Below, piece by piece: positions 45,302 through 54,209 of a stretch of 64,000 bases of DNA. Source of the stretch: an uncultured Rhodopila sp. (GTDB lineage: Bacteria; Pseudomonadota; Alphaproteobacteria; Acetobacterales; Acetobacteraceae); contig NZ_CAIWTY010000064.1 of the NCBI RefSeq assembly GCF_903915725.1, positions 1 to 64,000 of the forward strand. The letters are read 5' to 3'. Both the position numbers and the translations under genes were made by a program. Numbering within the stretch: the first letter of the stretch is position 1; the number at the start of each line of letters is the position of its first letter. The notes under the pieces are model-generated. The model was not told the origin of the DNA, ran no database searches, and saw only the letters and a list, made by a program, of their open reading frames with translations.

Positions 45302-46182
45302 GCAGTACAGACCAGGCCCTGGTTTTTCGCGCCGTGGAGCGGCGGCGCAGCGCCGTCGCGGCGTTTGTCCGCACGCTGCCGCCGGGAGTGGCCGTCGCGG
45401 CGCTGGTGATCGTCTTGTTCGTCGCGGCGGCGGCAGCACCCGGCCATCTGCAAACCCACAACCCGTTTCGCACCGATCTGTATGCGACGCTCCAGCCGCC
45501 GTCATTGGCGCATCTGTTCGGAACCGACCAGTCGGGCCGCGACCTGTTCTCGCGGGTCGTCGAGGGCACGCGTCAGTCGCTGACCATCGGCATCGGCGCC
45601 ACCGGCCTCAGCCTGTCCATTGCCCTGCTGCTCGGGGTAACCGCCGGTCTCGCGGGCGGCGCGGTGGACGCCGCGATCAGCCGGTTTCTGGAGGTGCTGT
45701 TCGCCTTTCCGAACCTGTTCCTGGCGCTGCTGTTCGTCACCGTGTTCGCGGCGACCCCCGCCACGCTGGTGATCGCCGTGGGGATCGGCACCGCGCCCGG
45801 CTACGCGCGCATGATTCGCGGCCAGTTTCTCTCGGTCAAGCGTGCCGGATACGTGGAGGCGGCCCGCACGCTCGGGCATTCCTATGGCCGCGTCGTGCGC
45901 CAGCACATTTTTCCCAATGCGATGCGCCCGCTGGTGGTGATGATCACGCTCGGTCTCGGGCAGTCGATCGTCTGGGCGTCCGGCCTGGCCTTTCTCGGCC
46001 TCGGCGTCGCGCCGCCCTCGCCCGAATGGGGTGCGCTGCTCGATGCGGGCCGCCACTACGTGACCCGCGCCTGGTGGCTGGAAGTGATGCCCGGGCTGGC
46101 CATTATCGCCTTTGCGCTATCCGCCACCGTCGTCAGCCGCCACCTGCAGGATCGCCTGGAAGGCCGCGTCCATGCCGGCTGA
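45298..46182 (+). CDS. Dipeptide/oligopeptide-type ABC permease, DppC-like
   Basis: A 294-aa permease. Signature blocks are LAHLFGTDQSGRDLFSRVVEGTRQSLTIGI, the coupling loop SVKRAGYVEAARTLGHSYGRVVRQHIFPNAMRP and FLGLGVAPPSPEWGALLDAGR. Six spans are expected. The start overlaps the DppB-like stop and the end overlaps the ATPase start by 11 nt, showing tight translational coupling. Confidence 0.93.
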   Translation: MSSTDQALVFRAVERRRSAVAAFVRTLPPGVAVAALVIVLFVAAAAAPGHLQTHNPFRTDLYATLQPPSLAHLFGTDQSGRDLFSRVVEGTRQSLTIGIGATGLSLSIALLLGVTAGLAGGAVDAAISRFLEVLFAFPNLFLALLFVTVFAATPATLVIAVGIGTAPGYARMIRGQFLSVKRAGYVEAARTLGHSYGRVVRQHIFPNAMRPLVVMITLGLGQSIVWASGLAFLGLGVAPPSPEWGALLDAGRHYVTRAWWLEVMPGLAIIAFALSATVVSRHLQDRLEGRVHAG

Positions 46183-47821
46183 CGGCGTTCCGCTGCTGAA
46201 GGTCGAGGACCTGCGCGTTTCGTTCGGCCGGGACGAACCGAGGGGAACGGTGGTGAAGGGCGTGTCCTTCACGCTGCACCCGGGACGCTGCCTGGGGATC
46301 GTCGGCGAATCCGGCTCCGGCAAAAGCGTCACCGCCCGCAGCATTGTCGGCCTGGCCGGCCTCGGCGGCTTCGTCCACGCGAAAACCATCGCCTTCAACG
46401 GACACAGTCTCATCGGCCAGGCCGATCGGCAGTGGCGGCGGATTCGCGGGCGGCATATCGGGTATATTCTGCAGGATGCGCTCACCTCGCTCGACCAGTT
46501 GCGCAGCGTCGGCCGCGAGGTGGGTGAGGGGCTTGAATTGCACGGCGTGACCCGCTCCGCCGCCGAGCGGGATGCGCGCGTGGTGGAGCTGCTGACCAGT
46601 GTCGGCCTGCCGGACCCGGCCATCAAGGCGCGCCAATTGCCGAGCGAGCTGTCCGGGGGCCAGCGGCAGCGGGCGCTGATCGCTTCGGCCCTGGCGCTCG
46701 ATCCCGAACTGCTGATCGCCGACGAGCCGACGACCGCGCTGGACGTGACCGTTCAGGCGCAGGTGCTCGACCTGCTGGAGCAAACCAAGGCGCGCGGCAA
46801 GGCGCTGATCCTGATCAGCCACGACCTTGCCGTGGTCTCGCGTATGGCCGACGAGGTCATCGTCATGTGCAACGGAGACGTGGTCGAGCAAGGCCCCGCG
46901 GCCGAGATCTTCGCCCGTCCGCGGCACGGCTACACGCGCCGGCTGATCGATGCGATTCCCTCCGCGCATCGCCGGGGCAGCCGGCTGGCGCCCGCCAGCG
47001 CGCCGCGCCTGCGGGTCGCTGAGGAGGTTCGGCCGGAAGCGGTTGCGTCCGGGCCGCTGCTGGAGGCGAGCGGTCTGGTCAAGCGGTTCCGGGGACCCGA
47101 CAAGATCCTCCGCACCGCCGTCGCCGGCGTGTCTTTCGCTTTGGCCCAAGGCGAGACGCTGGGCATCGTCGGCGAATCCGGGTCCGGCAAATCGACGGTC
47201 GCGCGCATCGTCATGGCGCTGGAGGAGCCCGACGAAGGCTATGTCAGGCTGAACGGCCTGCCCTGGACCGGCATTGCCGAGCGCGAGCGCCGGGCGCGCC
47301 GCCGCTTCATCGCCATGGTCTACCAGGACCCGCTGTCGTCCTTCGATCCGCGCTGGACCATCGAGCGGATCATCGCCGACGCGATCCCCGACACCGAGGC
47401 CCATCGGCCCGGCCGGGTGAGCGAACTGCTCAATCTGGTCAGCCTTCCGGCTTCGCACCGAGGGCGCCGCGCGCTCGATCTGTCGGGCGGGCAACGCCAG
47501 CGTGTGGCGGTGGCGCGGGCCGTCGCCTCGCGGCCGAACGTCATTGTCTGCGACGAGCCGGTCTCCGCACTGGATGTCTCGGTGCAGGCGCAGATCCTCG
47601 ACCTGCTGGGCGATCTCAAGCGCGAACTGGGCGTCAGTTACCTGTTCATTTCGCACGATCTGGGGGTGGTTCACCACGTCAGCGACCGCGTGCTGGTCAT
47701 GAGCGGCGGCGAGGTGGTGGAAAGCAGCGAGGCCGACGACGTTTTCCTGGCCCCGCGCCATCCCTATTCGCGCACGCTGCTCGCGGCCGTGCCGCGCCTG
47801 CCGATCGCCCCCGCCGCCTGA
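46172..47821 (+). CDS. Fused double ABC ATPase (DppD-DppF type, YejF/GsiA-like)
   Basis: A 549-aa protein with two complete ATPase domains in one chain. Domain 1: Walker A GESGSGKS at residues 45-52, LSGGQRQ at 160-166, Walker B LLIADEP about 180-186. Domain 2: Walker A GESGSGKS at 334-341, then VYQDPLSSFDPRW, LSGGQRQR and VIVCDEP. The other two peptide-type systems in the window use separate D and F genes, so this transporter has a different origin. The start ATG 46172 is chosen by overlap with the permease; the frame is open upstream inside it. Confidence 0.94.
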   Translation: MPADGVPLLKVEDLRVSFGRDEPRGTVVKGVSFTLHPGRCLGIVGESGSGKSVTARSIVGLAGLGGFVHAKTIAFNGHSLIGQADRQWRRIRGRHIGYILQDALTSLDQLRSVGREVGEGLELHGVTRSAAERDARVVELLTSVGLPDPAIKARQLPSELSGGQRQRALIASALALDPELLIADEPTTALDVTVQAQVLDLLEQTKARGKALILISHDLAVVSRMADEVIVMCNGDVVEQGPAAEIFARPRHGYTRRLIDAIPSAHRRGSRLAPASAPRLRVAEEVRPEAVASGPLLEASGLVKRFRGPDKILRTAVAGVSFALAQGETLGIVGESGSGKSTVARIVMALEEPDEGYVRLNGLPWTGIAERERRARRRFIAMVYQDPLSSFDPRWTIERIIADAIPDTEAHRPGRVSELLNLVSLPASHRGRRALDLSGGQRQRVAVARAVASRPNVIVCDEPVSALDVSVQAQILDLLGDLKRELGVSYLFISHDLGVVHHVSDRVLVMSGGEVVESSEADDVFLAPRHPYSRTLLAAVPRLPIAPAA

Positions 47822-47840
47822 TGCTTTGAAGGATCGTAAC

Positions 47841-49223
47841 ATGCCGGAATTGATCTTCAACGCCTTCGTCATGAACACCGTGTCCCACATCCAGCACGGA
47901 TTGTGGCGGCACCCGGCGGCGCGGCAGCACGATTTCAACGACGTGCGGGTCTGGATCGACCTGGCGAAAACGCTGGAAGCCGGGTTGTTCGACGCGATCT
48001 TCTTCGCCGACGTGGTCGGGCTTTACGGGCCGCTGCACGGCGACTACGCGGTGAATGCGCGCGAGGGGTTGCAGATTCCGAACAATGACCCGTCGATCCT
48101 GCTCGCGGCGCTGGCCACCCATACGGAGCATCTGGGCCTGGCGCTGACCAGTTCGGTGTTGCAGGCGCATCCGTTCGAGTTCGCCCGCCGCGCCTCCACG
48201 CTCGATCACATTTCCAACGGGCGGCTCGCCTGGAACATCGTTACTTCGACGCAGGAGAATGCGGCGCGGAACTTCGGCTTCGAGCGGCTGGTGGAACATG
48301 ATACGCGCTACGACTGGGCGGGCGAGTATGTCGATGTCGTCTACAAGCTGTGGGAAGGCTCCTGGGATGACGGCGCGCTGCTGCGGGACAAAACGAGCGG
48401 CGTGTTCTCCGACGCGTCGCGCATTCACAAGATCAACCATGCGGGCAAGCGCTACCGGGTGGAGGGTCCGCATTTGCCCTCGCCTTCGCCGCAGCGCACG
48501 CCGTTTTTGTTCCAGGCGGGGTCCTCGCCCGCCGGGCGGCGATTCGCCGCGGCCAACGCCGAGGGCCAGTTCATTTCCACGCCGAATCCGCGTGTCGCGG
48601 CCGAACTGATCGCCGAGACCCGGGCGCTGGCGCGCGGCTTCGGGCGGCGCGATGAGGATATCAAGTTCCTGCAAGGCTTTGCCTTCGTCATCGGCTCCAC
48701 CGAAGAAGAGGCGAAGCGCCGGGAAGCCGAATACGATGCGTTCGTCAGCATCGACGGCTTCCTGGCCCATTCCAACCTTGGCGTCTCGCAGGATACGGGC
48801 GAGCCCTATCCGGCCGATACGAAGCTGGCCGATATTCAGACCAACGGCGGGCGCAGCCATATCGAATGGCTGCGCAAGGCCCGGCCCGACCGCGAGCCGA
48901 CGGTGGGCGACCTGGCGCGCCTCGTCGCGCGCCGCCATCCCCGGCTGGTTGGCACGCCGGAGAGCATCGCCGATGAGCTGGAAACCTGGCAGCAGGCCGG
49001 GATTGACGGGGTCAACCTGATCAACTGGTTCATTCCCGGCTCCTACGAGGAGTTCAACCTGTATCTGCTGCCGGAATTGCAGAAGCGCGGCCTTGCCAAG
49101 CGCGCGTATCGCCCCGGCACGCTGCGGGAGAAGATTTTCGGGTCGCCTCGCCTGCCTGATCGCCACCCCGCGAGCCGCTATCGCGGTGCGTTCGCGGCGC
49201 CATCGGTGGCGGCGGCTGAGTGA
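47841..49223 (+). CDS. LLM-class flavin-dependent monooxygenase, DszA-like subgroup
   Basis: A 460-aa enzyme with start ATG 47841 after GAAGGA. It opens MPELIFNAFVMNTVSHIQHGLWRHP, with HGLWRHP at the place where DszA has HGAWRH. Further blocks are FDAIFFADVVG, DHISNGRLAWNIVTSTQENAARNFG, PFLFQAGSSPAGRRFAAANAEG and GTPESIADELETWQQAGIDGVNLINWFIPGSYEEF. DszA cleaves a sulfone to a sulfinate, so this is a candidate producer of the substrate for a DszB-like enzyme; that link is inference. It closes the operon started by the LLM at 41354. Confidence 0.9.
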   Translation: MPELIFNAFVMNTVSHIQHGLWRHPAARQHDFNDVRVWIDLAKTLEAGLFDAIFFADVVGLYGPLHGDYAVNAREGLQIPNNDPSILLAALATHTEHLGLALTSSVLQAHPFEFARRASTLDHISNGRLAWNIVTSTQENAARNFGFERLVEHDTRYDWAGEYVDVVYKLWEGSWDDGALLRDKTSGVFSDASRIHKINHAGKRYRVEGPHLPSPSPQRTPFLFQAGSSPAGRRFAAANAEGQFISTPNPRVAAELIAETRALARGFGRRDEDIKFLQGFAFVIGSTEEEAKRREAEYDAFVSIDGFLAHSNLGVSQDTGEPYPADTKLADIQTNGGRSHIEWLRKARPDREPTVGDLARLVARRHPRLVGTPESIADELETWQQAGIDGVNLINWFIPGSYEEFNLYLLPELQKRGLAKRAYRPGTLREKIFGSPRLPDRHPASRYRGAFAAPSVAAAE

Positions 49224-49432
49224 GGCGGGCGGGCGCTGGCACGAAGGCGCATGCATGTCCGGTTGCAGAACGTTATCCATGCGACCGGTTTTGTCGCAAG
49301 GTCCGGCGTCAATACACGCCCAAGCCGACTCCGTATGGTCATGCGAGGCCGTAAGACGGCATATTCCCCATTGTCCGGAAGTTTAATTCCCACTATCGGT
49401 CCGGCAATCCGCGTTCGGATAGGAGGAATGCC

Positions 49433-50455
49433 GTGATCAGTCTCAACCGCCGCAAGGCAATCGCCCTGGCTGCCGGCGCTGCCGCGTTCTCCGCCAACCG
49501 CGCCCGCGCGCTGGAGACCCCGGCCGTCGTCCGCATCGGCTACCTAACCGCACCACGGGCATGGACCATCGGGAAAACCGATGGCAGTTACGATAAGGCG
49601 CTCGGCACCAAAGTCGAATGGGTTCCCTTCCCGTCGGGCGGTCCCGGATTGACGCTTCTGGCTGCGAAACAGATCGACTTCGCCATCTTCGGCAACACCC
49701 CGATCGCCGCGGGATTGTCCCGCAAGCTGCCGATCGAGATCATCGGCTCGCCCGAGATCGTCGCGACAAGCGAACGGCTGATTGCGAAGCCGGGCATCGC
49801 CAGCATCAAGGACCTGGAAGGAAAGCGCGTCGCCGTCGCGCCGTCCTCCACCATGGCGTTCGCGCTGGAGGCGGCGATCCGAATCAACAAGCTCGACGGC
49901 AACTCGATCAAGCGCCTGCCGCTGAGCCAGCCTGACACGATCGCGGCGTGGCGGCGGGGCGACATCGACGCGACCTACATCAACGGCCCGTTCTGGGGCG
50001 AACTGCTGGCCGCGGGAGGCAGGCAACTGTTGGTCTCGGCGGATCTGCGGCCGTCCGGTGTCTTCGTCTGGAACAGCGCCGTCGTGCACAAGGATTTCGC
50101 CGACAGCTACCCGGAATCGGTGGTGGCATGGCTGCGCACCGTGCAGGCGCAGATCGATCGTTACAAAGCCGATCGGGATGGGGTCGCGCAGGAACTGGCG
50201 AAGGCGTACGCTGCGCCGTTCGAAGCGGTGCGCGATACGCTTGCCGGGCTGGATTATCCCACGTTCCAGGAGCAGCTCGGGCCGGGCTACTGGAGCAACT
50301 CGGTGGCGTCGGGCCGGACCGCGCCGCTGGTAAAGGCGCTCGACGGCGTCGCCCGGTATCTTGCCGAAACGGGCGAGATCAAGCGTGACGGGATACCCGA
50401 GTCCTTCGCGACGACGGTGAATTACGATCTTCTGAACAGGGCGTTCCCGGGCTGA
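49433..50455 (+). CDS. ABC transporter substrate-binding protein, TauA/SsuA-like (Tat signal)
   Basis: A 340-aa receptor starting at GTG 49433 with GGATAGGAGG upstream. The signal LNRRKAIALAAGAAAF is twin-arginine. Mature features: VVRIGYLTAPRAWTIGKTDG, WVPFPSGGPGLTLLAAKQIDFAIFGNTPIAAGLSRKLPIEII and SIKDLEGKRVAVAPSSTM, which fit taurine/sulfonate receptors. It is the first gene of an A-C-B importer operon. The 209-bp region before it has an AT-rich patch near 49365-49400 suitable for a promoter. Confidence 0.92.
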   Translation: MISLNRRKAIALAAGAAAFSANRARALETPAVVRIGYLTAPRAWTIGKTDGSYDKALGTKVEWVPFPSGGPGLTLLAAKQIDFAIFGNTPIAAGLSRKLPIEIIGSPEIVATSERLIAKPGIASIKDLEGKRVAVAPSSTMAFALEAAIRINKLDGNSIKRLPLSQPDTIAAWRRGDIDATYINGPFWGELLAAGGRQLLVSADLRPSGVFVWNSAVVHKDFADSYPESVVAWLRTVQAQIDRYKADRDGVAQELAKAYAAPFEAVRDTLAGLDYPTFQEQLGPGYWSNSVASGRTAPLVKALDGVARYLAETGEIKRDGIPESFATTVNYDLLNRAFPG

Positions 50456-51231
50456 CCGAGGCTGCGACCCTGCGCCGCATAGCACTGGGCGTCGCTTCGG
50501 TTTCGGGCCTGCTGCTGGCGTGGGAACTGGCGGGACGGTTCGGTCTGGTGGATCCGCTGTTCCTGCCGGCGCCGAGCGAGATACTGGATACCGCTGTTGA
50601 TCTCGTCCGAAACGGATACCGCGGATCGCCGTTATGGATGCATGTCGGAATCAGCGTCGGCCGGGCGATGCTTGCGTTCGTCCTCGCCGTCATTGCCGGC
50701 ATTCCCCTTGGCGTAATGATCGGCCTGTCGCCAATCGTTGCCGGACTGATTGATCCGTTCGTGCAATTCCTGCGGCCGTTGCCGAAACTCGCGCTAATTC
50801 CCCTGGTCATCCTGTGGTTCGGCATCGGCGAATTTTCCAAAGTGTTCCTGATTTTCCTGTCCGCGTCGCTCAGCATCGTCGTGGGTTCGGCCGCCGCGGT
50901 TGCCAATGTGCGGCGCCAGCAGCTTCGGGCGGGCAGGGCGCTCGGGGCACATGGTTTCGCCCTGTTCCGTCACGTGATGCTGCCGCTGATGGCGCCGGAG
51001 CTGTTCGTGACCGTGCGCCTGTCGCTGGGCATAGGCTGGACCACGTTGATTGCCGCCGAAATGATCGCCGCGGACTCCGGATTGGGCTGGATGTCGGTGA
51101 ACGCCGCGGCCTATCTGCGCACCGATATCGTCATGCTGGGCATCGTATTGCTCGGACTGACCGGCTACGCGCTCGACCTCGCGATCGTCGGGTTGCAGCG
51201 CTGGATCACGCCCTGGGCCGGACGGGGCTGA
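50452..51231 (+). CDS. ABC transporter permease, TauC/SsuC-like, apparent CTG start
   Basis: About 259 aa. The first conventional start is GTG 50548, but the conserved first membrane span (LGVASVSGLLLAWELAGRFG) is encoded upstream of it. The frame is closed by TGA at 50386-50388 and holds no ATG, GTG or TTG before 50548. CTG at 50452 forms a CTGA overlap with the stop of the receptor gene and is the likely start. The rest is typical: FLRPLPKLALIPLVILWFGIGEFSKV and RAGRALGAHGFALFRHVMLPLMAPELF coupling loop. It forms the channel of the importer. Confidence 0.85.
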   Translation: MTEAATLRRIALGVASVSGLLLAWELAGRFGLVDPLFLPAPSEILDTAVDLVRNGYRGSPLWMHVGISVGRAMLAFVLAVIAGIPLGVMIGLSPIVAGLIDPFVQFLRPLPKLALIPLVILWFGIGEFSKVFLIFLSASLSIVVGSAAAVANVRRQQLRAGRALGAHGFALFRHVMLPLMAPELFVTVRLSLGIGWTTLIAAEMIAADSGLGWMSVNAAAYLRTDIVMLGIVLLGLTGYALDLAIVGLQRWITPWAGRG

Positions 51232-51234
51232 CCC

Positions 51235-52077
51235 GTGCCGCTGATCCAGATCCAGGGTGTCGGCAAGACCTTTCGCGACGCCCGCGGTCGGCGGGAAACC
51301 GTGGCGCTGGAGGATGTTTCGCTGACCGTTGAAGAAGGCGAATTCGTCTGCCTGCTCGGTCCGAGCGGTTGCGGCAAGTCCACGGTCCTGGACCTGCTGG
51401 CGGGCTTCGAAACGCCGACCGAGGGCCGGGTTCTTATTGCTGGAAAGCCGCCGGGGCGTCCGGGACCGGACCGCGGCGTGGTGTTCCAGGATGCTTCGCT
51501 GTTTCCCTGGCTGTCGGTGACCGACAACATCACGTTCGCCCCTCGGTTGGCCGGCGTGGCGCCGTCCATCTACCGCGCCCGCGCGGCGGAGCTGATCGCG
51601 AAGATGGGGCTGGGGGGATTCGAACGCCACGCGACCTGGGAACTTTCCGGCGGAATGCGGCAGCGTGTGGCGATCGCCCGGGCCTGGATTTCCAACCCCG
51701 GCCTGCTGCTGATGGATGAGCCGTTCGGTGCGCTGGATGCGCAGACGCGGCTGGAGATGCAGGAGACCCTGCTGGCAGCCCGCGAACTGACGCAATCCAC
51801 CGTCCTGTTCGTCACCCACGACATCGAGGAATCCCTGTTCCTGGCCGATCGGCTGGCGATCATGAGCAGGCGGCCGGGCCGCATCACGGCAAACGTTCCG
51901 ATCGCGTTTCCCCGCCCGCGCCGCTACGAGGCATTGATCGCGGACCCCGGATTCGGCCGGCTCAAGCGCGACATCGTCAGACTGCTGCGCCAGGAGATCG
52001 ACGCCGATCGGCCGGGCGACAGCCGAGGCGGCGGCGCCGGAGAGTGGGCGCGTCGGGCGACCGCGTCACGGCGCTAA
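51235..52077 (+). CDS. ABC transporter ATPase, TauB/SsuB-like
   Basis: A 280-aa ATPase starting at GTG 51235, 3 nt after the permease stop. It has Walker A GPSGCGKS (about residues 42-49), VVFQDASLFPWLSVTDNI, the signature [16 protein letters not shown], Walker B LLLMDEPFGALD and LFVTHDIEES. The RRPGRI segment and extended C-terminus are typical of nitrate/taurine/sulfonate ATPases. It completes the TauACB set. Confidence 0.92.
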   Translation: MPLIQIQGVGKTFRDARGRRETVALEDVSLTVEEGEFVCLLGPSGCGKSTVLDLLAGFETPTEGRVLIAGKPPGRPGPDRGVVFQDASLFPWLSVTDNITFAPRLAGVAPSIYRARAAELIAKMGLGGFERHATWELSGGMRQRVAIARAWISNPGLLLMDEPFGALDAQTRLEMQETLLAARELTQSTVLFVTHDIEESLFLADRLAIMSRRPGRITANVPIAFPRPRRYEALIADPGFGRLKRDIVRLLRQEIDADRPGDSRGGGAGEWARRATASRR

Positions 52078-52187
52078 CGGCGTTCGAACTGCCGAAACAG
52101 CTTGTCCTGCGCCATATACCGAAGATAAAACGTGGAATGGCTCGCGCGGACGGCGCGGGCCTTGTCGCCGCCGGGAGGATTGGAGGG

Positions 52188-52547
52188 ATGGCCGTGAGAG
52201 TTGCAGTCGCCAGTGGAACCGGCGTCGCGGTGGACGAACATTTCGGACACGCCACCCGTTTCGAGATCTGGGAACTGGCTGAAGGCGCGCCGCGCCTCGT
52301 TGAAGTGCGCCGCAACACGCCCGCCTGCGGTGCGGGCTGGCAGCCCGGTGCGGTCGATCCGATGGAGGCCTCCGCGCGGCTCGTCGCCGACTGCCGCGCC
52401 GTGCTGATCACGCAGATCGGCGATTGCGGCGTCGCCCGCCTGGAAGAGCAGAAAATCCTGCCGTTCGAAACGGACGACACCGTGGCCGACGCCCTGCGCC
52501 AACTGGCCGAACGCCCCGAACTGTTCGCGGACGGACAAGTCGCATGA
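52188..52547 (+). CDS. NifX/NifB-C-terminal-like iron-molybdenum cofactor family protein, orphan
   Basis: A 119-aa single-domain protein of the dinitrogenase FeMo-cofactor family. The start ATG 52188 has GGAGG 9 nt upstream; starts further up (52137, 52044) lack support. The signature is VDEHFGHATRFEIWEL near residues 15-30 and LITQIGDCGVARLEE in the middle. Members bind or carry FeS/FeMo clusters, but many orphan copies have no assigned role. There is no nitrogenase or nif gene in the window. It follows the TauB-like gene by 110 nt on the same strand. Confidence 0.82.
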   Translation: MAVRVAVASGTGVAVDEHFGHATRFEIWELAEGAPRLVEVRRNTPACGAGWQPGAVDPMEASARLVADCRAVLITQIGDCGVARLEEQKILPFETDDTVADALRQLAERPELFADGQVA

Positions 52548-52595
52548 GCGGCGCACCAACGCCGACCCCAGCGTGACCGGAGACATGGCGCCGCA

Positions 52596-52610
52596 GCGCG
52601 TGATGCGCGC
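52596..52610. terminator. Small GC hairpin between convergent operons
   Basis: GCGCG (52596-52600) and CGCGC (52606-52610) form a short perfect stem with a TGATG loop in the 75-bp gap between two convergent stops. A second, longer-range pairing GCGGCGC (52548-52554) with GCGCCGC (52588-52594) precedes it. No U-tract. Confidence 0.25.
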
Positions 52611-52622
52611 CGGGGCAACCAG

Positions 52623-54194
52623 TCAACTGGTGAGGTAGACTCCGGCCAGGTTGCCGCTGATCCCGGTCGCGCCGGTGGTGAAATCAACCACCCGCCGGTT
52701 GTAGACTGTGGATTGACGCACCGAAACGAGATTGACCCCCGGCAGATCACGCGAAACAATCTGCTGGAATGCGTCCAACTGGTCGTGCCGCCGTTGCGGA
52801 TCCGCCTCCACGGCAGCGGCCTCCAGCAGACGATCCACCTCCGGATTGGAGTAGTGCGCGGCGTTGGTGAACGGCACGCTTTTGCGATAGCCCGCCGAGT
52901 GGAAGTATCGCTGCAGGCCGACCGTCGGATCGAACACGTTGGTCATGACGTGGTTGGTGAACTCAAAATCCCTGTCGGTATAAATTCGCTTCAGCCATGC
53001 GGCGAAATCCTGCGAGCGGATCGTTACGGCAATCCCGATCTTGGCAAGCGCCGGCTTGAGGTAGTCCGCGACACGCCGGTAACCGTCGCCATACGGGAAG
53101 TAATCGTGTGTCAGCCGCAGGCGGACGCCGTCCGGGCCGCGCTTGTATCCGGCCTCGTCCAACAGACGTTCCGCCTTCGCCAGATCGAACGGGTAACTTT
53201 CCACACTGGCATCGTAGAATTTCGGCAGCAGCGGGCTGACCGGACTCGGCGCCTCCAGGCCATAGCCGTACCATGCCGTCTGAAGGACGACCTTGCGGTT
53301 GATCGCGTAGGCAATCGCCTGCCGCACCCGCAGATCGCGCAGCGCCGGATGATCCAGGTTGAATTCGATCCGGGTGGTTCCCGGAGTATATTCAAAGCCG
53401 CGATATTCGATCCCCAGCGTCGGCAGAGAGCCCAGCCGGGCGAGCTCGCTCAGCGGAATTTCCGCGGCCAGGTCGACATCGCCGGTTTCCAGCGCTGCGA
53501 CACGCGCTGACGCGTCCGGAATGAACCGGACAACCAGCGTGTCGATGTAGGGACGCGGCTTGTCCCAGTAATCCGGATTGCGGACATAGACGGCATGACT
53601 ACCCCGCACCCACTCCCTGAAACGGTACGGACCCGTGCCGATTGGCGCGTTGTTGTTCGGGTTGGCGTCGGCCTGCGTGCCTTCGTAGATGTGGCGGGGG
53701 ACGATCGGCGTCTCACCGCCGGCCAGGGCATATAACAGATACGGCGCCGGGTGCGACAACACCAGCACCGCGGTCAGCTTGTCGGGCGTCGAAATCTCGG
53801 TGACGTTGCTGAACGTGTTGCGGCCCCGCGGATGCGACTGCTTCGCCAGCGCGATCGAAAACGCAACGTCAGCCGAGGTAAATTCCCCGCCGTCGTGCCA
53901 CTTCACACCGGGCCGTAGGCGGAACGTATAGCGCAGGTTGTCCTCGCTGATCTGCCACTCCGTCGCAAGTTCCGGCCGTGGCGTCAGGTCGAAGTCGTAG
54001 GTGAGCAAGCCCTCGGTCACCTTTGAACTGACCGCAATGATCGGGCCGCCGGTCGTGTTGAAGCAGACAAGGCTCGTCGGTTCCGGCTCGATCATCAAGG
54101 TCAGCGTGCCACCCTGGCGCGGCGTCGCCGCACGCGCACCGGCGGCGGACACCATCCCAAGGCCAACGACAGTCTGGCGGCGAGTCAGAGTCAT
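52623..54194 (-). CDS. Family-5 ABC transporter substrate-binding protein with Tat signal
   Basis: A 523-aa receptor with signal LTRRQTVVGLGMVSAAGARA. It shares KWHDGGEFTSADVAFSIALAKQSHPRGRNTF, GTGPYRFREWVRGSH and DPTVGLQRYFHSAGY with the orphan receptors at 7502 and 27019, making a three-member paralogue set. It is the last gene of the minus-strand operon, 15 nt after the DppF-like gene. Being the only member next to permeases, it probably defines the shared transporter. Confidence 0.93.
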   Translation of the reverse strand: MTLTRRQTVVGLGMVSAAGARAATPRQGGTLTLMIEPEPTSLVCFNTTGGPIIAVSSKVTEGLLTYDFDLTPRPELATEWQISEDNLRYTFRLRPGVKWHDGGEFTSADVAFSIALAKQSHPRGRNTFSNVTEISTPDKLTAVLVLSHPAPYLLYALAGGETPIVPRHIYEGTQADANPNNNAPIGTGPYRFREWVRGSHAVYVRNPDYWDKPRPYIDTLVVRFIPDASARVAALETGDVDLAAEIPLSELARLGSLPTLGIEYRGFEYTPGTTRIEFNLDHPALRDLRVRQAIAYAINRKVVLQTAWYGYGLEAPSPVSPLLPKFYDASVESYPFDLAKAERLLDEAGYKRGPDGVRLRLTHDYFPYGDGYRRVADYLKPALAKIGIAVTIRSQDFAAWLKRIYTDRDFEFTNHVMTNVFDPTVGLQRYFHSAGYRKSVPFTNAAHYSNPEVDRLLEAAAVEADPQRRHDQLDAFQQIVSRDLPGVNLVSVRQSTVYNRRVVDFTTGATGISGNLAGVYLTS

Positions 54195-54209
54195 GCGAAA
54201 TGAAACCTT

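Noticed and set aside
46133-47938. 601-aa open frame on the minus strand
   Set aside because: Antisense to the fused ATPase gene, which has all ATPase motifs.
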